From positions 124,001 to 188,000 of the forward strand of contig JAODTK010002510.1 of assembly GCA_026419785.1 (NCBI GenBank): DNA of 64,000 bases, given 5' to 3'. Within the stretch, counting starts at the first letter, position 1. Each line of letters opens with the position of its first letter. Position numbers and translations under genes: made by a program. Of the stretch, positions 40,984 through 47,060 are shown one piece after another. The notes under the pieces were generated by a model. The model was not told where the DNA came from. It made no database searches and worked only from the letters and a program-made list of their open reading frames with translations. Source of the DNA: Sclerodactyla briareus. Taxonomy: Eukaryota > Echinodermata > Holothuroidea > Dendrochirotida > Sclerodactylidae.

Positions 40984-43900
40984 AATACCGTAATATAGTA
41001 ATAGAATACCGTAATAATAATTAATGTAATAATCGTAATAATAAGTTTGTAAAATAATAGGAGGAGGTCAACCACTGACCAGATATCGGATTCATCTGTA
41101 TAATTGACTCCTTGCCCAGTTTTACATGTCGCCATCTCGTTACAGAGTTAATATCATAGCGCTTCACACAAACAACATGATATGTAACACATTTTAGGAT
41201 TAGACACTGTTCCTTCTACATTCTATTGTGACGTTACTTTTGATCTGTCTATACTACAAACCGTTCAATAATTGACAATTAATTAACAATAGCGTTCTTT
41301 TCCAAATTAAAACATACGTTGAGAAATTGACACTGTGCCCAGCAATCATATAAACAAGCGTTTTTTTAGGGCAATGTATTAAGTGCAAGGCGTGAAACCT
41401 CCGTGGACGACCCCCCCCCCGCCCCCCCCCTCCCCCCTCCGAATCATCCTCGTACCTGCATAGTTCTCCAGATACCAGTGACTTCGGCGAGAGCTTCGGT
41501 TATCGTCGATTGCATTTCTCCTATGAAGGCTATTTTTGTAGGAGGTAAATACAACATCTCGTAAAGTCCATTTAGTGCCAAGCCCGACGATGCTGTAGTG
41601 AAACGAATGATCAATTAACCGTTAGAACAAGGTGTGGTAGCTTTATGAAAAGAATTCGGAATGATTATGTATTCTTTCTCCTTGTCTTCTTTATTCATCG
41701 AACACTTACTGTTCACAATAATGTTTGTACAACGTAGTGCATCTTTCCAACCCCAAGTATTGCCGGGCATGACATCGCCTGATCACGTCGCACTTGTGGA
41801 TCTTGATACCAATAGAGTATCCTCGGAATTTGTATAGATACTACTGCGGTCTGCTCCTTAACCGATTTAACGACCATGAGTGTGTATTTAGCAAAGTAGT
41901 TCCCAACCTTTTTTTCTTTTGAAGCTGTTGCTTGAAGCTGTTCCCTTATGAATACATTATTATTGAGGTTTGATAGGTGGGGAAATGCGGGAAAGGGTTA
42001 ACCACTTGCTATGTAATTGTGTTTGTTCACAATCGAAATTCCTAGAAATTTTACCCTACCCTTTGTATAATACCTTTTTTTCCTCCCCTGAAATCTTCAT
42101 CATGAGGCATTTCTCCCCCTGGGAGAAATTTTCCCCCGGGTTGGGAAACCATGATTAGCAGTACCCCGCCCTACCTCGGTCATAGAGGCGAGATCAATGT
42201 AGAAAATAGTGCATGAAAATTTATCCGTCTGTCCGTACGTCCTGGTCTGTGATAAACAGCGTAGGGGTTGTTGAGTAACCAGTTGCCAGCGAGAGAACCG
42301 TTAGGTGTTACGAGATTAACTGCGAAATAGTTACTTTCATGGCGAAGTAGGATTTTTCAAAACGGAAAAGTCTTCTGCTATGTTATTCTAAGCTGCCCTG
42401 CCTGGATTTTACTGTTGTTCATGTATCTCGAATAGGCCAGCACCGCCGATTTCTGGGGATTCCGATCCCAAATTCAAAAAACGATTCAAACAATCGATAG
42501 GAAATTCAAACCATCTTTTTTTTGTTATTATTATTATTAATTATTAGAATTAAATTAATTATTATTATTATTATTATTATTAATTGTTGGTTGTTATAAT
42601 TATTTATTATTCTTATTACAAGTATGAACAGAGGTAGACCTATAAATTATCCTTCTGTACATTGCTTTTTCTCGCCGTGATATCGTGCAAGAGGATCGTT
42701 ATTTTATTAAGCCGTTACGAGACGGAAAATAAATGAACATCTGCTACCTTTCAAATTCAGCTATCTATAGCTAACAGTGTGTCAATATCAGCCACTTCGC
42801 AGGATTGAAAATGAAGGATGGATATGCAGAAATGCCTTATGGTGATATCTCTATATGGAAAATTTTGTAGTGTAAGACTTGTCCGTTTTCCTTCAAGGTA
42901 AAGACGGAAGTTATTAGTGGTGCGCTCCATCTTTCAAAACCAATGCCATCGTTAGAGCCAATCATGTAAATGGAATCATTGATTAGTCCACGCTGCTACG
43001 AGACGATATTTCCCTCTCCAAAATGAGCGGAACATCTGCTAGCAGTTTCAAATTCAAGCTATCTTACAGCTAACAGTGTGTCAAGACAGCCAAATTCGCA
43101 GATTTTAAAATGATGGATGGATGGCAGAAATGACTGATGACCGAACATTTCAATTGAGTGGAAAATGTTGTATTTGTCGAGAGCTTGTCCGTTTTTCTTC
43201 AAGGTAGAGACGAAAGTTATTAGTAGTGCGCTCATCTTTGTAAACCAATGGGCTGTTAACAATACACCAGCCTAATGAAAACACTGACAATTAATTAAAT
43301 TCAGGCCGGAGGCGAGGTTCCAGTGACAATAAAAAGTACGCAGGTGAATTCCGTTTTTCCTGTATAAAATTATAGGCCGATGATATATTGGGTCTTTTTT
43401 TTTATTTATTGTATGATTCTTTCAACGCGGATAGACAAACGGTGATAACCGGTACTCAACCGTATGATTGCCTTTGGCGATCTAAATTGCTGACAACCTT
43501 GGGTGATTTTGAGATTTTCCTGAGCCATCAGAACTGGGTATCTTGCATATTTTCGCGAGGTGATTTGTATTGACATTGAGCGGTCTCAGGCGAGCAGCTG
43601 GTATCTCAAGTCCTGCACCTTGATTTCGCCAATCCAATTTGCCAAACAAGATTGACTCGTGGATGTCTTTCTTTCATCTCTTATGCAACAGTTTATTTGA
43701 ACCCATTTGAATACACTTTCCGATCCCATCACCTACGTTTATCACTTTCGTTAAAAAAAATCTTCTATGTATCTGCACCGGAGTTGTTATTCTTCATTTC
43801 CAGGGCAGATGTGGTCACAAATGGAATTTGCAAATGTGTTTGAACTGATTAGCAGGATTCAGTAATAGGGCTATGGGTCATTTTCTCGTGGGAAATCCTG

Positions 43901-45879
43901 GTGTTTCTGATCCCGGGGTGATCTTGGAAATGGAGAATAATATCTTATAGTTTAAACAAATGTTTCATAATCGGAATTGGAGCATTTGAACGACCTTGCT
44001 CAATCACGATAAGAACCAGAATAGTTTCGTGTTCGTTGATGATTAGTATTGTGTGGCTCATTAGACAGTCCGAATGCTGCGCCTATCTAGTCTATCTATC
44101 ACCAAAATTATGTTAAGGAACATGGTGTTGAGGACTTGCAGTCGGACGATAAGTGATGGATAAACGTAGAGGAATGAAGCATCATTTCATCTCCTAGACC
44201 GACGACGAAGTCATCACTGGCGATGGTTTCAAGCATGGGTCGGCGGGGCTGCACAGAATAAGGCAACCACAAATTTAGCAGTTTAAATTATCGGTTCGTT
44301 GTTGTTGTTGTTGTTGTTTGCTTTGGTTGTTGTTCGTTGTTGTTTGGAGGGGGGGGGAGATTATTCCAGACTAAACAGAGAGTCAGCTTCACAAGACTAG
44401 CTCGGTCAGATCGGCAGATCTCACGTCTGTCAATTTCCGCGTCCGTCTCGCTCGACTAATTAGGCTGACCGTGAATTGGTTTAGCCGAGATCTACCTGGC
44501 CATTTCTAGTTATATACGCAATATACTACCATGGCCAGAGTTTAAGGAGTTGTATGATTACAGCATATGGGAAATTGCAGCTAGTGAAATGTACCACTTA
44601 TACAGTTCTGACCATGGAGCTATCATATCCACATATTAGTTATGACAGGTCTGGCAAAAACAAGTGCCATTCGGGCTTTTTGTACTTGCGGCTGATCAGT
44701 AAAATGCAACTTTTTTTTCCTTAATAGAAGAGCGGGTCACAATTTCTGATCAGTTGATTGACCGATATTTCTTCCTTTCAATAATTCATCGCTTAGCAAT
44801 TCCAGACGACCGCCCCCAACTTCCTTCTATGAACTACAGCGCAGACATTGGCCGTTTTTGCTATTTGGGCACGACTACCTAAAACCATAAACAGAAGGCC
44901 CCCATCGGCAACGTGAAATCGCAGTTACAAAGAACAAGTGCAAGTCCATGTTCAGTTAGGGACAAGACTGAGGAGAGAGTAAAAATCCTCCTGACTAAAT
45001 ATTTGACAGGAGGTGAAACGCTGGAGTGGAAAAACTCCCAATTTTTCACCGGGAGTGCCCGAATTCGGAAATAACGAACGCCTGCGAATAATGGATTTTC
45101 ACTATGCGTAGTCTGAATCCTTGTTCAAGTAGGGACTTGACCGAGGAGCAAAAATTGATTACTTCGAAACATCAGAAAACGACCAACTCTGTGGAAAACA
45201 GATGAAGGTTGGAGTGAAAATATCTATTTTTTTTTCACCGGGAGTGCCCGAATTCTATAACGGACGCCTGCAGAATAATAGATCCATTACCATTTCATAG
45301 TTACGTCACTGTCAATCACAGCCCGGTAAGCGGATTTGAGCCAGTCTTGTGTTAAGACGTTGATATATTCCTGATTTCCCTCATTAGAAAAGTGACAATA
45401 TGATTTTAACTTTCTCAACCATCTACACATACTTAGTACGTGTCGTGCATTGGGAATTGGCCACTCTGATGCACTGACTAGTGTATTCATTTTCGTTGTG
45501 AATTTGAACGGGAGTTAGTTTCGAGTATGAATGACACTTATTTGTTTTGTGGGTTTTTATAGGCCCATCCTCTCCGACACATGTTAATAACGGAATAGAT
45601 TATCGACCGCAAACACATTGCAATTGGACTGACTTCAAAACCATGTCGCTTACCATAGAATCATGGTATATCACATGTAGCGTATAATCCGTCAGAATAT
45701 CGTTTCCGCTCATTGATGTCCTTCACCGCTAAGTCGGTACCGACCACGCTCTGTCTTCCAAAGGCCCCGATCCAGCCGTCCTTGGTGTACGGTACGATAC
45801 GGCCTAGGTAGAGGGGGTCCTTCCCCCGAATTACTGTCACGGATAGACTCAGAACTAACCGAGCAAGCACGGTCCTCAT
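10660..45879 (-). CDS. GABA-B-type class C GPCR, ~16-exon gene (whole span)
   Basis: Whole coding span of a metabotropic receptor of the GABA-B family; individual exons are listed separately. The order on the minus strand is signal peptide, Venus-flytrap ligand-binding domain, seven transmembrane helices, short tail. Family members sit in the plasma membrane, bind GABA or other small ligands in the extracellular domain and signal through Gi/o proteins, often as heterodimers. Recognition rests on many collinear motifs in the family order: SSSPNLSNR, FNWTKVAVLHEG, FKLGMYG, SYDIVWALALGLN, FTYND, FNVKHR, PPNLNN, FTLAF with WRVYSI, NVPSL, LFIPK and NPDAA. The tail is only about 40 residues and lacks the long coiled coil of vertebrate GABBR1/GABBR2. 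One exon, between the 26.6 and 24.7 kb exons, was not found with confidence. Several exons need one-base corrections, so a pseudogene cannot be excluded, but splice sites and conserved motifs are well kept. Ligand and orthology to a named subunit are unknown. Confidence 0.85.
11643..11836 (-). CDS. Receptor exon 15: third intracellular loop, TM6-TM7
   Basis: Acceptor GCTATTTCCCACCAG and donor AAC|GTGAGT flank 194 bp. In successive frames it gives KINVPSLTTT, HVGMSYLNVCML, VMILCTTMSI and MLFIPKG. These correspond in order to (N)VSIPALNDS, YIGMSVYNV, the TM7 core (VIIFCSTITL) and the terminal F(V/I)PK motif of GABA-B receptors. At least two frame changes occur inside the exon, making it the most damaged one, yet its edges are intact. 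Confidence 0.65.
12973..13075 (-). CDS. Receptor exon 14 (probable): TM5
   Basis: 103 bp between a good acceptor (GATATTTTCTCAG) and donor (AAAG|GTAATC). It encodes VTFTGSPIRFVMAELFHY, then a hydrophobic helix LFYMTGLFLVFLVPVK. Joined to exon 15 (KINVPSL), the spacing equals that of the family block LFG.FLAWETRNVSIPAL, which supports its being TM5. Sequence identity is weak: the usual YKGLLLLFG and WETRN motifs are replaced. The intron to exon 13 is only 131 bp. Confidence 0.55.
13207..13454 (-). CDS. Receptor exon 13: TM3, second intracellular loop, TM4
   Basis: Acceptor ACTATTCCATAG is in phase 0 with exon 12. It encodes VWIVTIAFTLAFAGCC, then KELWRVYSIVISGKTKEP. This fits TM3 (V+TW.L..GFTLAFG) and the conserved K-TWRV loop. 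After two one-base slips, each as if a C or G is missing from a C3/G3 run, come IRCDRRLISIVG, VLLGVDLMILIP and a loop ending DPDTAG. The last segment matches the family's TM4 and the DP.AG region of the second extracellular loop. Donor is CAG|GTTGAA. TM3 through TM4 in one exon is compatible with family gene structures. Confidence 0.8.
13455..16086 (-). other. Receptor intron 12
   Basis: About 2.6 kb with no recognisable genes. The plus-strand overlapping ORFs at 14,137-14,389 are Phe/Leu-rich through a T-rich tract and appear to be chance. No mobile element could be named. Confidence 0.5.
16087..16218 (-). CDS. Receptor exon 12: TM2
   Basis: Acceptor TCTCCGCCAG, donor GAG|GTAATT. It encodes (R)IIK..., then PPNLNNVIVSGFILAYVCVV and IIGLDLPIITSS...LLITCE. 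This is the conserved IK.SSPNLNN-TM2-GLDG block of GABA-B receptors. The first four codons and the rest are in different frames; one more C in the TCCG run would give IIKNVPPNLNN at exactly the family spacing. Exit is phase 0. A 165-bp tandem duplication begins only about 43 bp beyond the acceptor. Confidence 0.85.
16261..16588. repeat. 165-bp tandem duplication
   Basis: Two copies in direct orientation, 16,261-16,425 and 16,426-16,588, both starting CACCAGTAACAGTAGTGCCC. They are nearly identical over the first 135 bp and diverge only near the end of each copy (AATCTACATATGAATC versus AAGTTAACCTGCATGTGAATC). The near identity implies a recent event. It sits in the intron immediately upstream of the TM2 exon. 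Confidence 0.95.
16589..18189. other. Receptor intron 11, left part
   Basis: No exon identified on the receptor strand. The first exon of the SAAL1-like gene should lie within or near this interval on the plus strand, but I could not identify a convincing start codon exon. Confidence 0.4.
18190..18306 (+). CDS. SAAL1: SAAL1-like exon A (N-terminal segment)
   Basis: Plus-strand exon of 117 bp (phase 0-0), with acceptor TTTTGAAACAG and donor AAG|GTGCTG. It encodes INNPPPPRDDEGD, then ADSIGDTVFSKQWVFSTL and MKLLK. Human SAAL1 has NPSPPPPGRDKE followed by a GxTVYSKHW(L/F) segment in the same arrangement, so the match covers both a proline run and the SKxW motif. SAAL1 is an armadillo-like protein linked to cell proliferation; its molecular role is poorly defined. 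The start codon must lie in an upstream exon that I did not identify. It sits in the 16.2-20.9 kb intron of the receptor gene, on the other strand. Confidence 0.7.
18967..19091 (+). CDS. SAAL1: SAAL1-like exon B (acidic region and LxDMT motif)
   Basis: Acceptor TTTTTTTCTGCAG; donor GAG|GTTAGA. The first half reads AVENEGEGEDKESKEEF, an acidic stretch. The second half, one base out of frame, reads MWYEVDKDLENDLCKLWDMT with AKE at the end. Vertebrate SAAL1 has LDEEMENEICRVWDMS at this point. One base inserted near 19,021 would make 126 bp in phase 0-0, agreeing with exon A. The slip is of the same kind as in the receptor exons. Confidence 0.7.
19222..19441 (-). mobile_element. tRNA-derived SINE, copy B (internally shortened)
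   Basis: Best-preserved tRNA-like head of the family: on this strand GTTGGCTTAGTTTGTAGAGC (A-box region) and GGGGTCCGAATCCCGGTCGG (B-box region). It then joins directly to the 3' part (AAGGCATTGC ... TTGATCCTCTGCTCGGCAA), lacking about 100 bp of the middle seen in copies A and C. It is inserted between SAAL1-like exons B and C. Confidence 0.8.
20120..20275 (+). CDS. SAAL1: SAAL1-like exons C/D (tentative)
   Basis: After an acceptor (TTTTTTTTCAG) at 20,120 the frame reads EICMGILSNF, close to the armadillo-like EICVGILGN of SAAL1, and then hits a stop. A second acceptor (GTTCTCCCACAG) at 20,219 opens TRLSQLIDHIQLRDPV, comparable to the LGQVLLHCLYDSDP segment, also followed by a stop or a possible donor GTATGC. 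Boundaries are uncertain. No later SAAL1 segments were found to the right, so the gene may be truncated or its remaining exons too diverged to see. Confidence 0.4.
20875..21031 (-). CDS. Receptor exon 11: membrane-proximal segment and TM1
   Basis: 157 bp. It reads DGVPPFDSDVT, then TM1 VILFALACCLCFLGIALAIL, then the intracellular loop FLKFNVKHRAKR. The GVP.D motif before TM1 and FN(V/I)K-R after it are hallmarks of the GABA-B family. Acceptor is GACAATAG, donor is AG|GTTGTG, which is weak. It leaves two bases, matching the single entry base of exon 12. An overlapping plus-strand ORF is a shadow. Confidence 0.85.
21520..22440 (+). mobile_element. LINE remnant, 3' part of reverse transcriptase ORF
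   Basis: The plus-strand ORF at 21,686-22,006 reads IIDRDLSFEEHVNEKINKAT and later LIRRSFTFLNQ, LFEALVRPHLEYCNAIWYP and NVQRRATSKFL. Further downstream come RGDMIEVYKLFTGIYD, RAWNSLPESV and FERRLDNYWK. These are the classical C-terminal segments of CR1/RTE-like LINE polymerases. Upstream, WLLKFHPEKCNV is visible in another frame. It is 5'-truncated and inserted in receptor intron 10. Confidence 0.85.
22621..22706 (-). CDS. Receptor exon 10: IGSYYPGD segment before TM1
   Basis: Acceptor TGTACTTTACAG and donor GTG|GTAATG flank 86 bp. The two entry bases join the single base from exon 9 to give Asp, then GDEVVIGSYYPGDKMSG and LLETRFGIAV. This matches the (I)G.Y stretch that precedes the membrane-proximal W..G..P segment. 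The exit is phase 0, whereas exon 11 needs one preceding base. A single missing G at the exon end would reconcile them. Confidence 0.8.
23330..23760 (-). mobile_element. LINE remnant, reverse transcriptase C-terminus
   Basis: On the minus strand, two frames give CRTNLEYEVS, DELEKIQRRAALFVNRDFRG and GRKNARLVRSYRIINVLVAF. These match the (V)RPHLEYA..VW...KIE.VQRRAARFV and RR...RL...YKI segments of CR1-like LINEs. Short and frameshifted; lies in receptor intron 9. Confidence 0.7.
23902..23965 (-). CDS. Receptor exon 9: GRVAFTENSDRIG
   Basis: A 64-bp exon with strong sites (TTATGTTACAG acceptor, GAG|GTACGT donor). It encodes GRVAFTENSDRIGRINIEQNR, equivalent to the GABA-B strand (G-x-V-x-F-D..G.R). 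It begins in phase 0 and leaves one base, exactly as needed by exon 10. The next upstream intron is short; a LINE remnant sits just downstream at 23.3-23.8 kb. Confidence 0.85.
24621..24854 (-). CDS. Receptor exon 8: lobe 2, SYDIVWALALGLN
   Basis: Cleanest exon of the gene: 234 bp, phase 0-0, acceptor GGTTCATAG and donor TCG|GTAACC. It encodes TPSEFRAIASTILQ, SYDIVWALALGLNASID, LSDFTYNDDSMTDIF and NVSFFGSS. These match the family signature (A)YDAIWA.ALALN, the FTY-N-D motif and the SF.G.(S) turn. Several Asn-X-Ser/Thr sites fit an extracellular location. No frame breaks. Confidence 0.9.
24855..26558 (-). other. Receptor intron(s); expected exon 7 not identified
   Basis: GABA-B receptors have about 40 residues (Cys..., EGYI/EGHI, ISG) between the segments encoded by the flanking exons, so a further exon should lie here. 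I found none with confidence. A stretch at 24,950-25,040 on this strand can be read as NGYNYQTYIED...NC, but it lies inside an inverted repeat and is probably not coding. The interval also contains (CACT)n near 25,640, poly-C at 26,008-26,028 and short overlapping ORFs at 25,850-26,140 that are low-complexity and GC-rich. Confidence 0.4.
24985..25525. repeat. Inverted repeat with an interior hammerhead-like core
   Basis: TATAGGTTTGGTAGTTGTAGC occurs on the plus strand near 25,000 and on the minus strand near 25,490-25,510. Similarity extends into AGTATAAATTG and GAAAGAATA. At 25,380-25,406 the plus strand reads CTGAAGA, GGTC, a 7-nt loop, GACC, GAAA. This matches the CUGANGA-stem II-GAAA catalytic core arrangement of hammerhead ribozymes. 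I did not find the substrate strand with a UH cleavage site. Confidence 0.45.
26559..26624 (-). CDS. Receptor exon 6: AFKLGMYGPN segment
   Basis: Preceded by a clear acceptor (TATTCCCGCAG) and ended tentatively at CCTG|GTGGGA. It reads AFKLGMYGPN and then, one base out of frame, YGYFIVGYYTYPG. This corresponds to the GABA-B block FCEAY+.G+.G..YVW.+.GWY. The slip falls in AATAC where AATTAC would keep the frame, again a missing base in a homopolymer. The left boundary is less certain than the right. Confidence 0.7.
30385..30725. repeat. Degenerate repeat with TCAAGGTCA motifs
   Basis: Three related segments about 140-165 bp apart: GGTCAAGGTCATTCAAGGTCA at about 30,394, AAAGGTCATTCAAGGTCACTT at about 30,535, and AAAGTCAATCCAGGCCAATT at about 30,703. 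Each is followed by similar text (GCCAAATAATA). TCAAGGTCA is the extended half-site for orphan nuclear receptors of the NR5/ERR type, but repetition here more likely reflects a dispersed repeat than a regulatory element. Confidence 0.5.
31745..32255. repeat. Dispersed repeat, copy 1 (two separated parts)
   Basis: 31,750-31,832 (ATAATCAGTCCTCATGAATT ... GATTAATGAGCTG) and 32,200-32,250 (AAAAAGAGACGAGTCGCAGT ... GCCGACACAACTC) both recur at 38,505-38,690, where the order of the two parts is reversed. Confidence 0.75.
33063..33125 (-). CDS. Receptor exon 5: hinge strand VRIIIGN to VFC
   Basis: The frame gives VRIIIGNLTNRWLLSVFCK, the family's second-lobe entry (consensus DARIIVG...VFCE). The donor reads CAAGTGAGT. 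If one G were missing (CAAG|GTGAGT) it would match the consensus donor and restore phase with exon 6. The right-hand boundary is not resolved: there is no AG in the 40 bases upstream of the motif, so the exon end is given only approximately. Confidence 0.65.
33955..34735. repeat. 141-bp tandem array ending in a CA-rich tract
   Basis: The phrase CTCTGTTGACTTCAGATGAC (with variants) recurs at about 33,998, 34,137, 34,281 and 34,422, spacings 139-144 bp. Each is followed by CAGACCAAA..AACAATAGG and preceded by GTTATCATGTTTACAAGGTTT. After a decayed last copy come AGCGCGCGCACACACTCCACA and a perfect-stem hairpin. Copies are clearly diverged, so the array is old. Confidence 0.85.
34741..34771. repeat. 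Hairpin at the array end
   Basis: TAGATTCCTTTTGCC, loop TTT, GGCAAGGAATCTA: a 13-bp stem with a two-base TT bulge. It sits directly after the CA-rich tract and probably marks the end of the repeat element. Confidence 0.8.
35412..36290. repeat. 176-bp tandem array, five copies
   Basis: Copies begin CACTGTTACTTCAATTATGG at about 35,412, 35,588, 35,763, 35,939 and 36,117 and end ...GAGTAAACATATTTTACAGA. Copies are nearly identical. Most differences are one-base indels in short runs (CATTTTGG versus CATTTGG, GTCGTTAC versus GTCGTAC, AAGCACG versus AAGCCG, GAAACCACTG versus GAAACACTG). ORFs across it (such as 35,525-35,743) only reflect the repeat. It lies in receptor intron 4. Confidence 0.97.
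36792..36896 (-). CDS. Receptor exon 4: end of lobe 1 to hinge (SFYNDP)
   Basis: Excellent acceptor (CCATTTCAG) and donor (AAG|GTGAGT) enclose 105 bp. The first part reads VTDHLQQLLEID in phase 0, continuous with exon 3. The second part reads SESFYNDPTDAMAGSFE in another frame, which is the conserved family segment containing a SF..DP motif. The switch lies between roughly 36,836 and 36,862 and needs one additional base. Both halves match the family, so the break lies inside an otherwise normal exon. Confidence 0.75.
37770..38550 (+). mobile_element. LINE remnant, 5' part with endonuclease-like segment
   Basis: Reads ISFCNIRGFLLTCTKHQYL, then later GMCAFVRCDVRATRLQDLES in the plus-strand ORF at 38,345-38,548. 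The (N)IRGL...H and GG.C.YVR.D... motifs are typical of the apurinic endonuclease domain of CR1/Jockey-like LINEs. The preceding 300 bp forms a proline- and cysteine-containing ORF (37,797-38,039) that may be the element's ORF1 or leader. Broken by several stops. Confidence 0.6.
38500..38690. repeat. Dispersed repeat, copy 2 (parts in reversed order)
   Basis: Contains AAAAAGAGACGAGACGAGACGAGTCGCAG ... GACACAACTC followed after about 30 bp by ATAATCAGTCCTCATGAATT ... GATTAATGAGCTG. Compared with copy 1 the two blocks are swapped and adjacent, as expected if the unit is tandemly repeated or was circular. Confidence 0.75.
39780..39947 (-). CDS. Receptor exon 3: ligand-binding core (SSSP...LSNR...FNWTKV)
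   Basis: Strongly diagnostic: ASSSPNLSNRNIPYFFRAL, then LLKEFNWTKVAVLHEGKQ. In GABA-B receptors the serine of the SSSP segment contacts the ligand. The donor is GGG|GTAAAT. Alignment length and phase both place the acceptor at TTA (39,947), giving 168 bp in phase 0-0, but the preceding dinucleotide reads GG (CTTATGG), not AG. The nearest real AG (before 39,937) would drop three residues and break the phase. An A-to-G substitution or base-call error at the acceptor is the simplest reading. Confidence 0.85.
40861..41045. repeat. (AAT)n-rich microsatellite
   Basis: About 180 bp of AATAATAAT with interruptions, preceded by A-rich tracts. Lies in receptor intron 2. Confidence 0.9.
41456..41592 (-). 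CDS. Receptor exon 2: ligand-binding lobe 1
   Basis: Acceptor ACTACAG and donor GTACGA flank 137 bp. The reading frame gives SSGLALNGLYEMLYLPPTK, then IAFIGEMQSTITEALAEV and TGIWRTMQ. This matches the GABA-B block in which a helix ending in LYELLY is followed by a beta strand, a glycine loop and the conserved AEAA..W helix. It enters with two bases of a codon while exon 1 ends in phase 0. One base therefore appears to be missing, although the aligned length around the junction equals that of known family members. It ends in phase 0. Confidence 0.85.
42515..42615. repeat. (ATT)n microsatellite
   Basis: Repeated TTATTATTA with interruptions over about 100 bp in receptor intron 1. Confidence 0.9.
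42715..43260. repeat. 300-bp tandem duplication, diverged
   Basis: Two direct copies, about 42,715-42,955 and 42,995-43,260. Both contain ACATCTGCTA, GCTAACAGTGTGTCAA, GATGGAT.TGCAGAAATG, CTTGTCCGTTTT.CTTCAAGGTA and GTTATTAGT.GTGCGCTC. Divergence is moderate, with several indels, so this is older than the 165-bp duplication at 16.3 kb. It is in receptor intron 1. Confidence 0.8.
44285..44362. repeat. (TTG)n and poly-G tract
   Basis: GTTGTTGTTGTTGTTGTT followed by a related (GTT) stretch and a run of nine G. Confidence 0.9.
44930..45290. repeat. 189-bp tandem duplication, diverged
   Basis: Direct repeat of a unit containing GTT(C)A.(G)TAGGGAC..GAC.GAGGAG, TTTTTCACCGGGAGTGCCCG and GAACGCCTGC.(G)AATAAT. 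The phrase CACCGGGAGTGCCCGAATTC occurs at about 45,047 and 45,236. Located in receptor intron 1, about 360 bp from exon 1. Confidence 0.75.
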
Positions 45880-45888
45880 TTTCACAGG
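45654..45888 (-). CDS. Receptor exon 1: start codon, signal peptide, start of ligand-binding lobe 1
   Basis: The exon opens after a TTTCAG acceptor (45,889-45,894). Nine bases later the ATG at 45,879 starts MRTVLARLVLSLSVTVIRG, a basic-hydrophobic signal peptide, followed by DPLYLGRIVPYTKDGWIGAF. The latter corresponds to the first beta strand and loop of GABA-B Venus-flytrap domains. The motif DLAVKDINER follows, then after a one-base slip DILTDYTLHVIYHDSM, and the donor GTAAGC. The slip near 45,710 looks like one surplus base (AAACGAT where AAAGAT would keep family spacing). This start is preferred over an in-frame upstream ATG (45,918) because that ATG lies beyond the splice acceptor. At least one 5' UTR exon must lie further right. 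Confidence 0.8.
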
Positions 45889-46454
45889 CTGAAACATAGA
45901 ACAGTGCAGGTGAAACATAAATAGTTTTCAAATCTAAAATAAATCATATTCTCAAAAATATCATTTCGATAATCTTAGTTTAATATTCATATTATGACAG
46001 AGGTGGGCAGGGGTGGGTCCAGTGGATCAAGGACTACAGTGGAGCACATCGAGTGTCTTGAAAAGGAGAAAGAGTGGTATCTAATTTTCTGTCTACCTAA
46101 CAAGGTCTCATTTCACAGAAAACCTAATGGTTGACATGTGTTTTTCATTTTTGATGTCAAATGTAAATTTGTGCTTGTTACATCCAAATCTATCTCAAAC
46201 TATGTTGAAATGGTTGACATCACGTGCTGGCAATCACTCATTGAGTATTTTGTCAGCAAACATGAGGCCACTGCATTAGGCTGTGTTGAAGTCTCGTGTG
46301 AGGGGTTGTATAGGATAAGATAAGTTTACGTGCGGAACCATGTTGAGGCATAGTGGATCGATACAATGGTGAAAAATGATAACGTTTCGGAGGAAGTATA
46401 TTAACATGTGGACGATGTGCCTGGATGAATTTTCATCATGGAGCAAATGTTAGC

Positions 46455-47060
46455 AGATCGATCTAATTGCTTCTAAGTGCAAGTCCATGGTGGTTACCAA
46501 TAAAAAGAGAGTTATACAAACCGAATATGTAACGGTAACACTCTCTCGATTGGTGAAAGAAATGAAGCACACGCATACCTGGTGTCACAATCACGAGTAA
46601 TCTCTCGTGGACAACGCATAACACAACATTGTTTTGTGAAGCCTCCAAAGTTCTCGAAATGATTCGTAGACATCTTCACGACTGTGACATCAGAACTATG
46701 GTTACTGCCCATGAATCTCTTGTTCGTCCATGTTTGGAATATGCCTCCTAAGTTTGGGATCCATACAAAGCATTATATTAACAAACTGGAGATGGTTCAG
46801 CGTAAAGCAGCACGCTTTGTTCGCAAAGCCTATCGTCGATCAACCTGTGTGACAGCCCTTCTTCAACAGCGTTGGCTTGCCTACACTGCAGGCATGGGCG
46901 TCAATCTGTTTAAAAAAAGCGGGGGGAGGGACACATTGAATGCAATTGACCATCAAAGCGAGCGCCACCATCGGTTGGCGCCGAATAGTGTAAAGAATTT
47001 TAGCTTTTCATACCCTCTAGATCGCCGAAACTGCACTTGCCAGGCTCGATGGCACCCATC
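46455..47060 (+). mobile_element. LINE remnant, reverse transcriptase C-terminal part
   Basis: In shifting frames: CKSMVVTNKKRVIQT, SRLVKEMKHTH, RRHLHDCDIRTMVTAHESLV, then in the plus-strand ORF at 46,684-47,070 HYINKLEMVQRKAARFVRKA and YRRSTCVTALLQQ. This corresponds to KC.VM...KR, LGV.I...LSW, ALVRP.LEYA..VWDPY...I..LEMVQRRAARFV of CR1-like LINEs. Frameshifted and non-functional. Confidence 0.8.
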
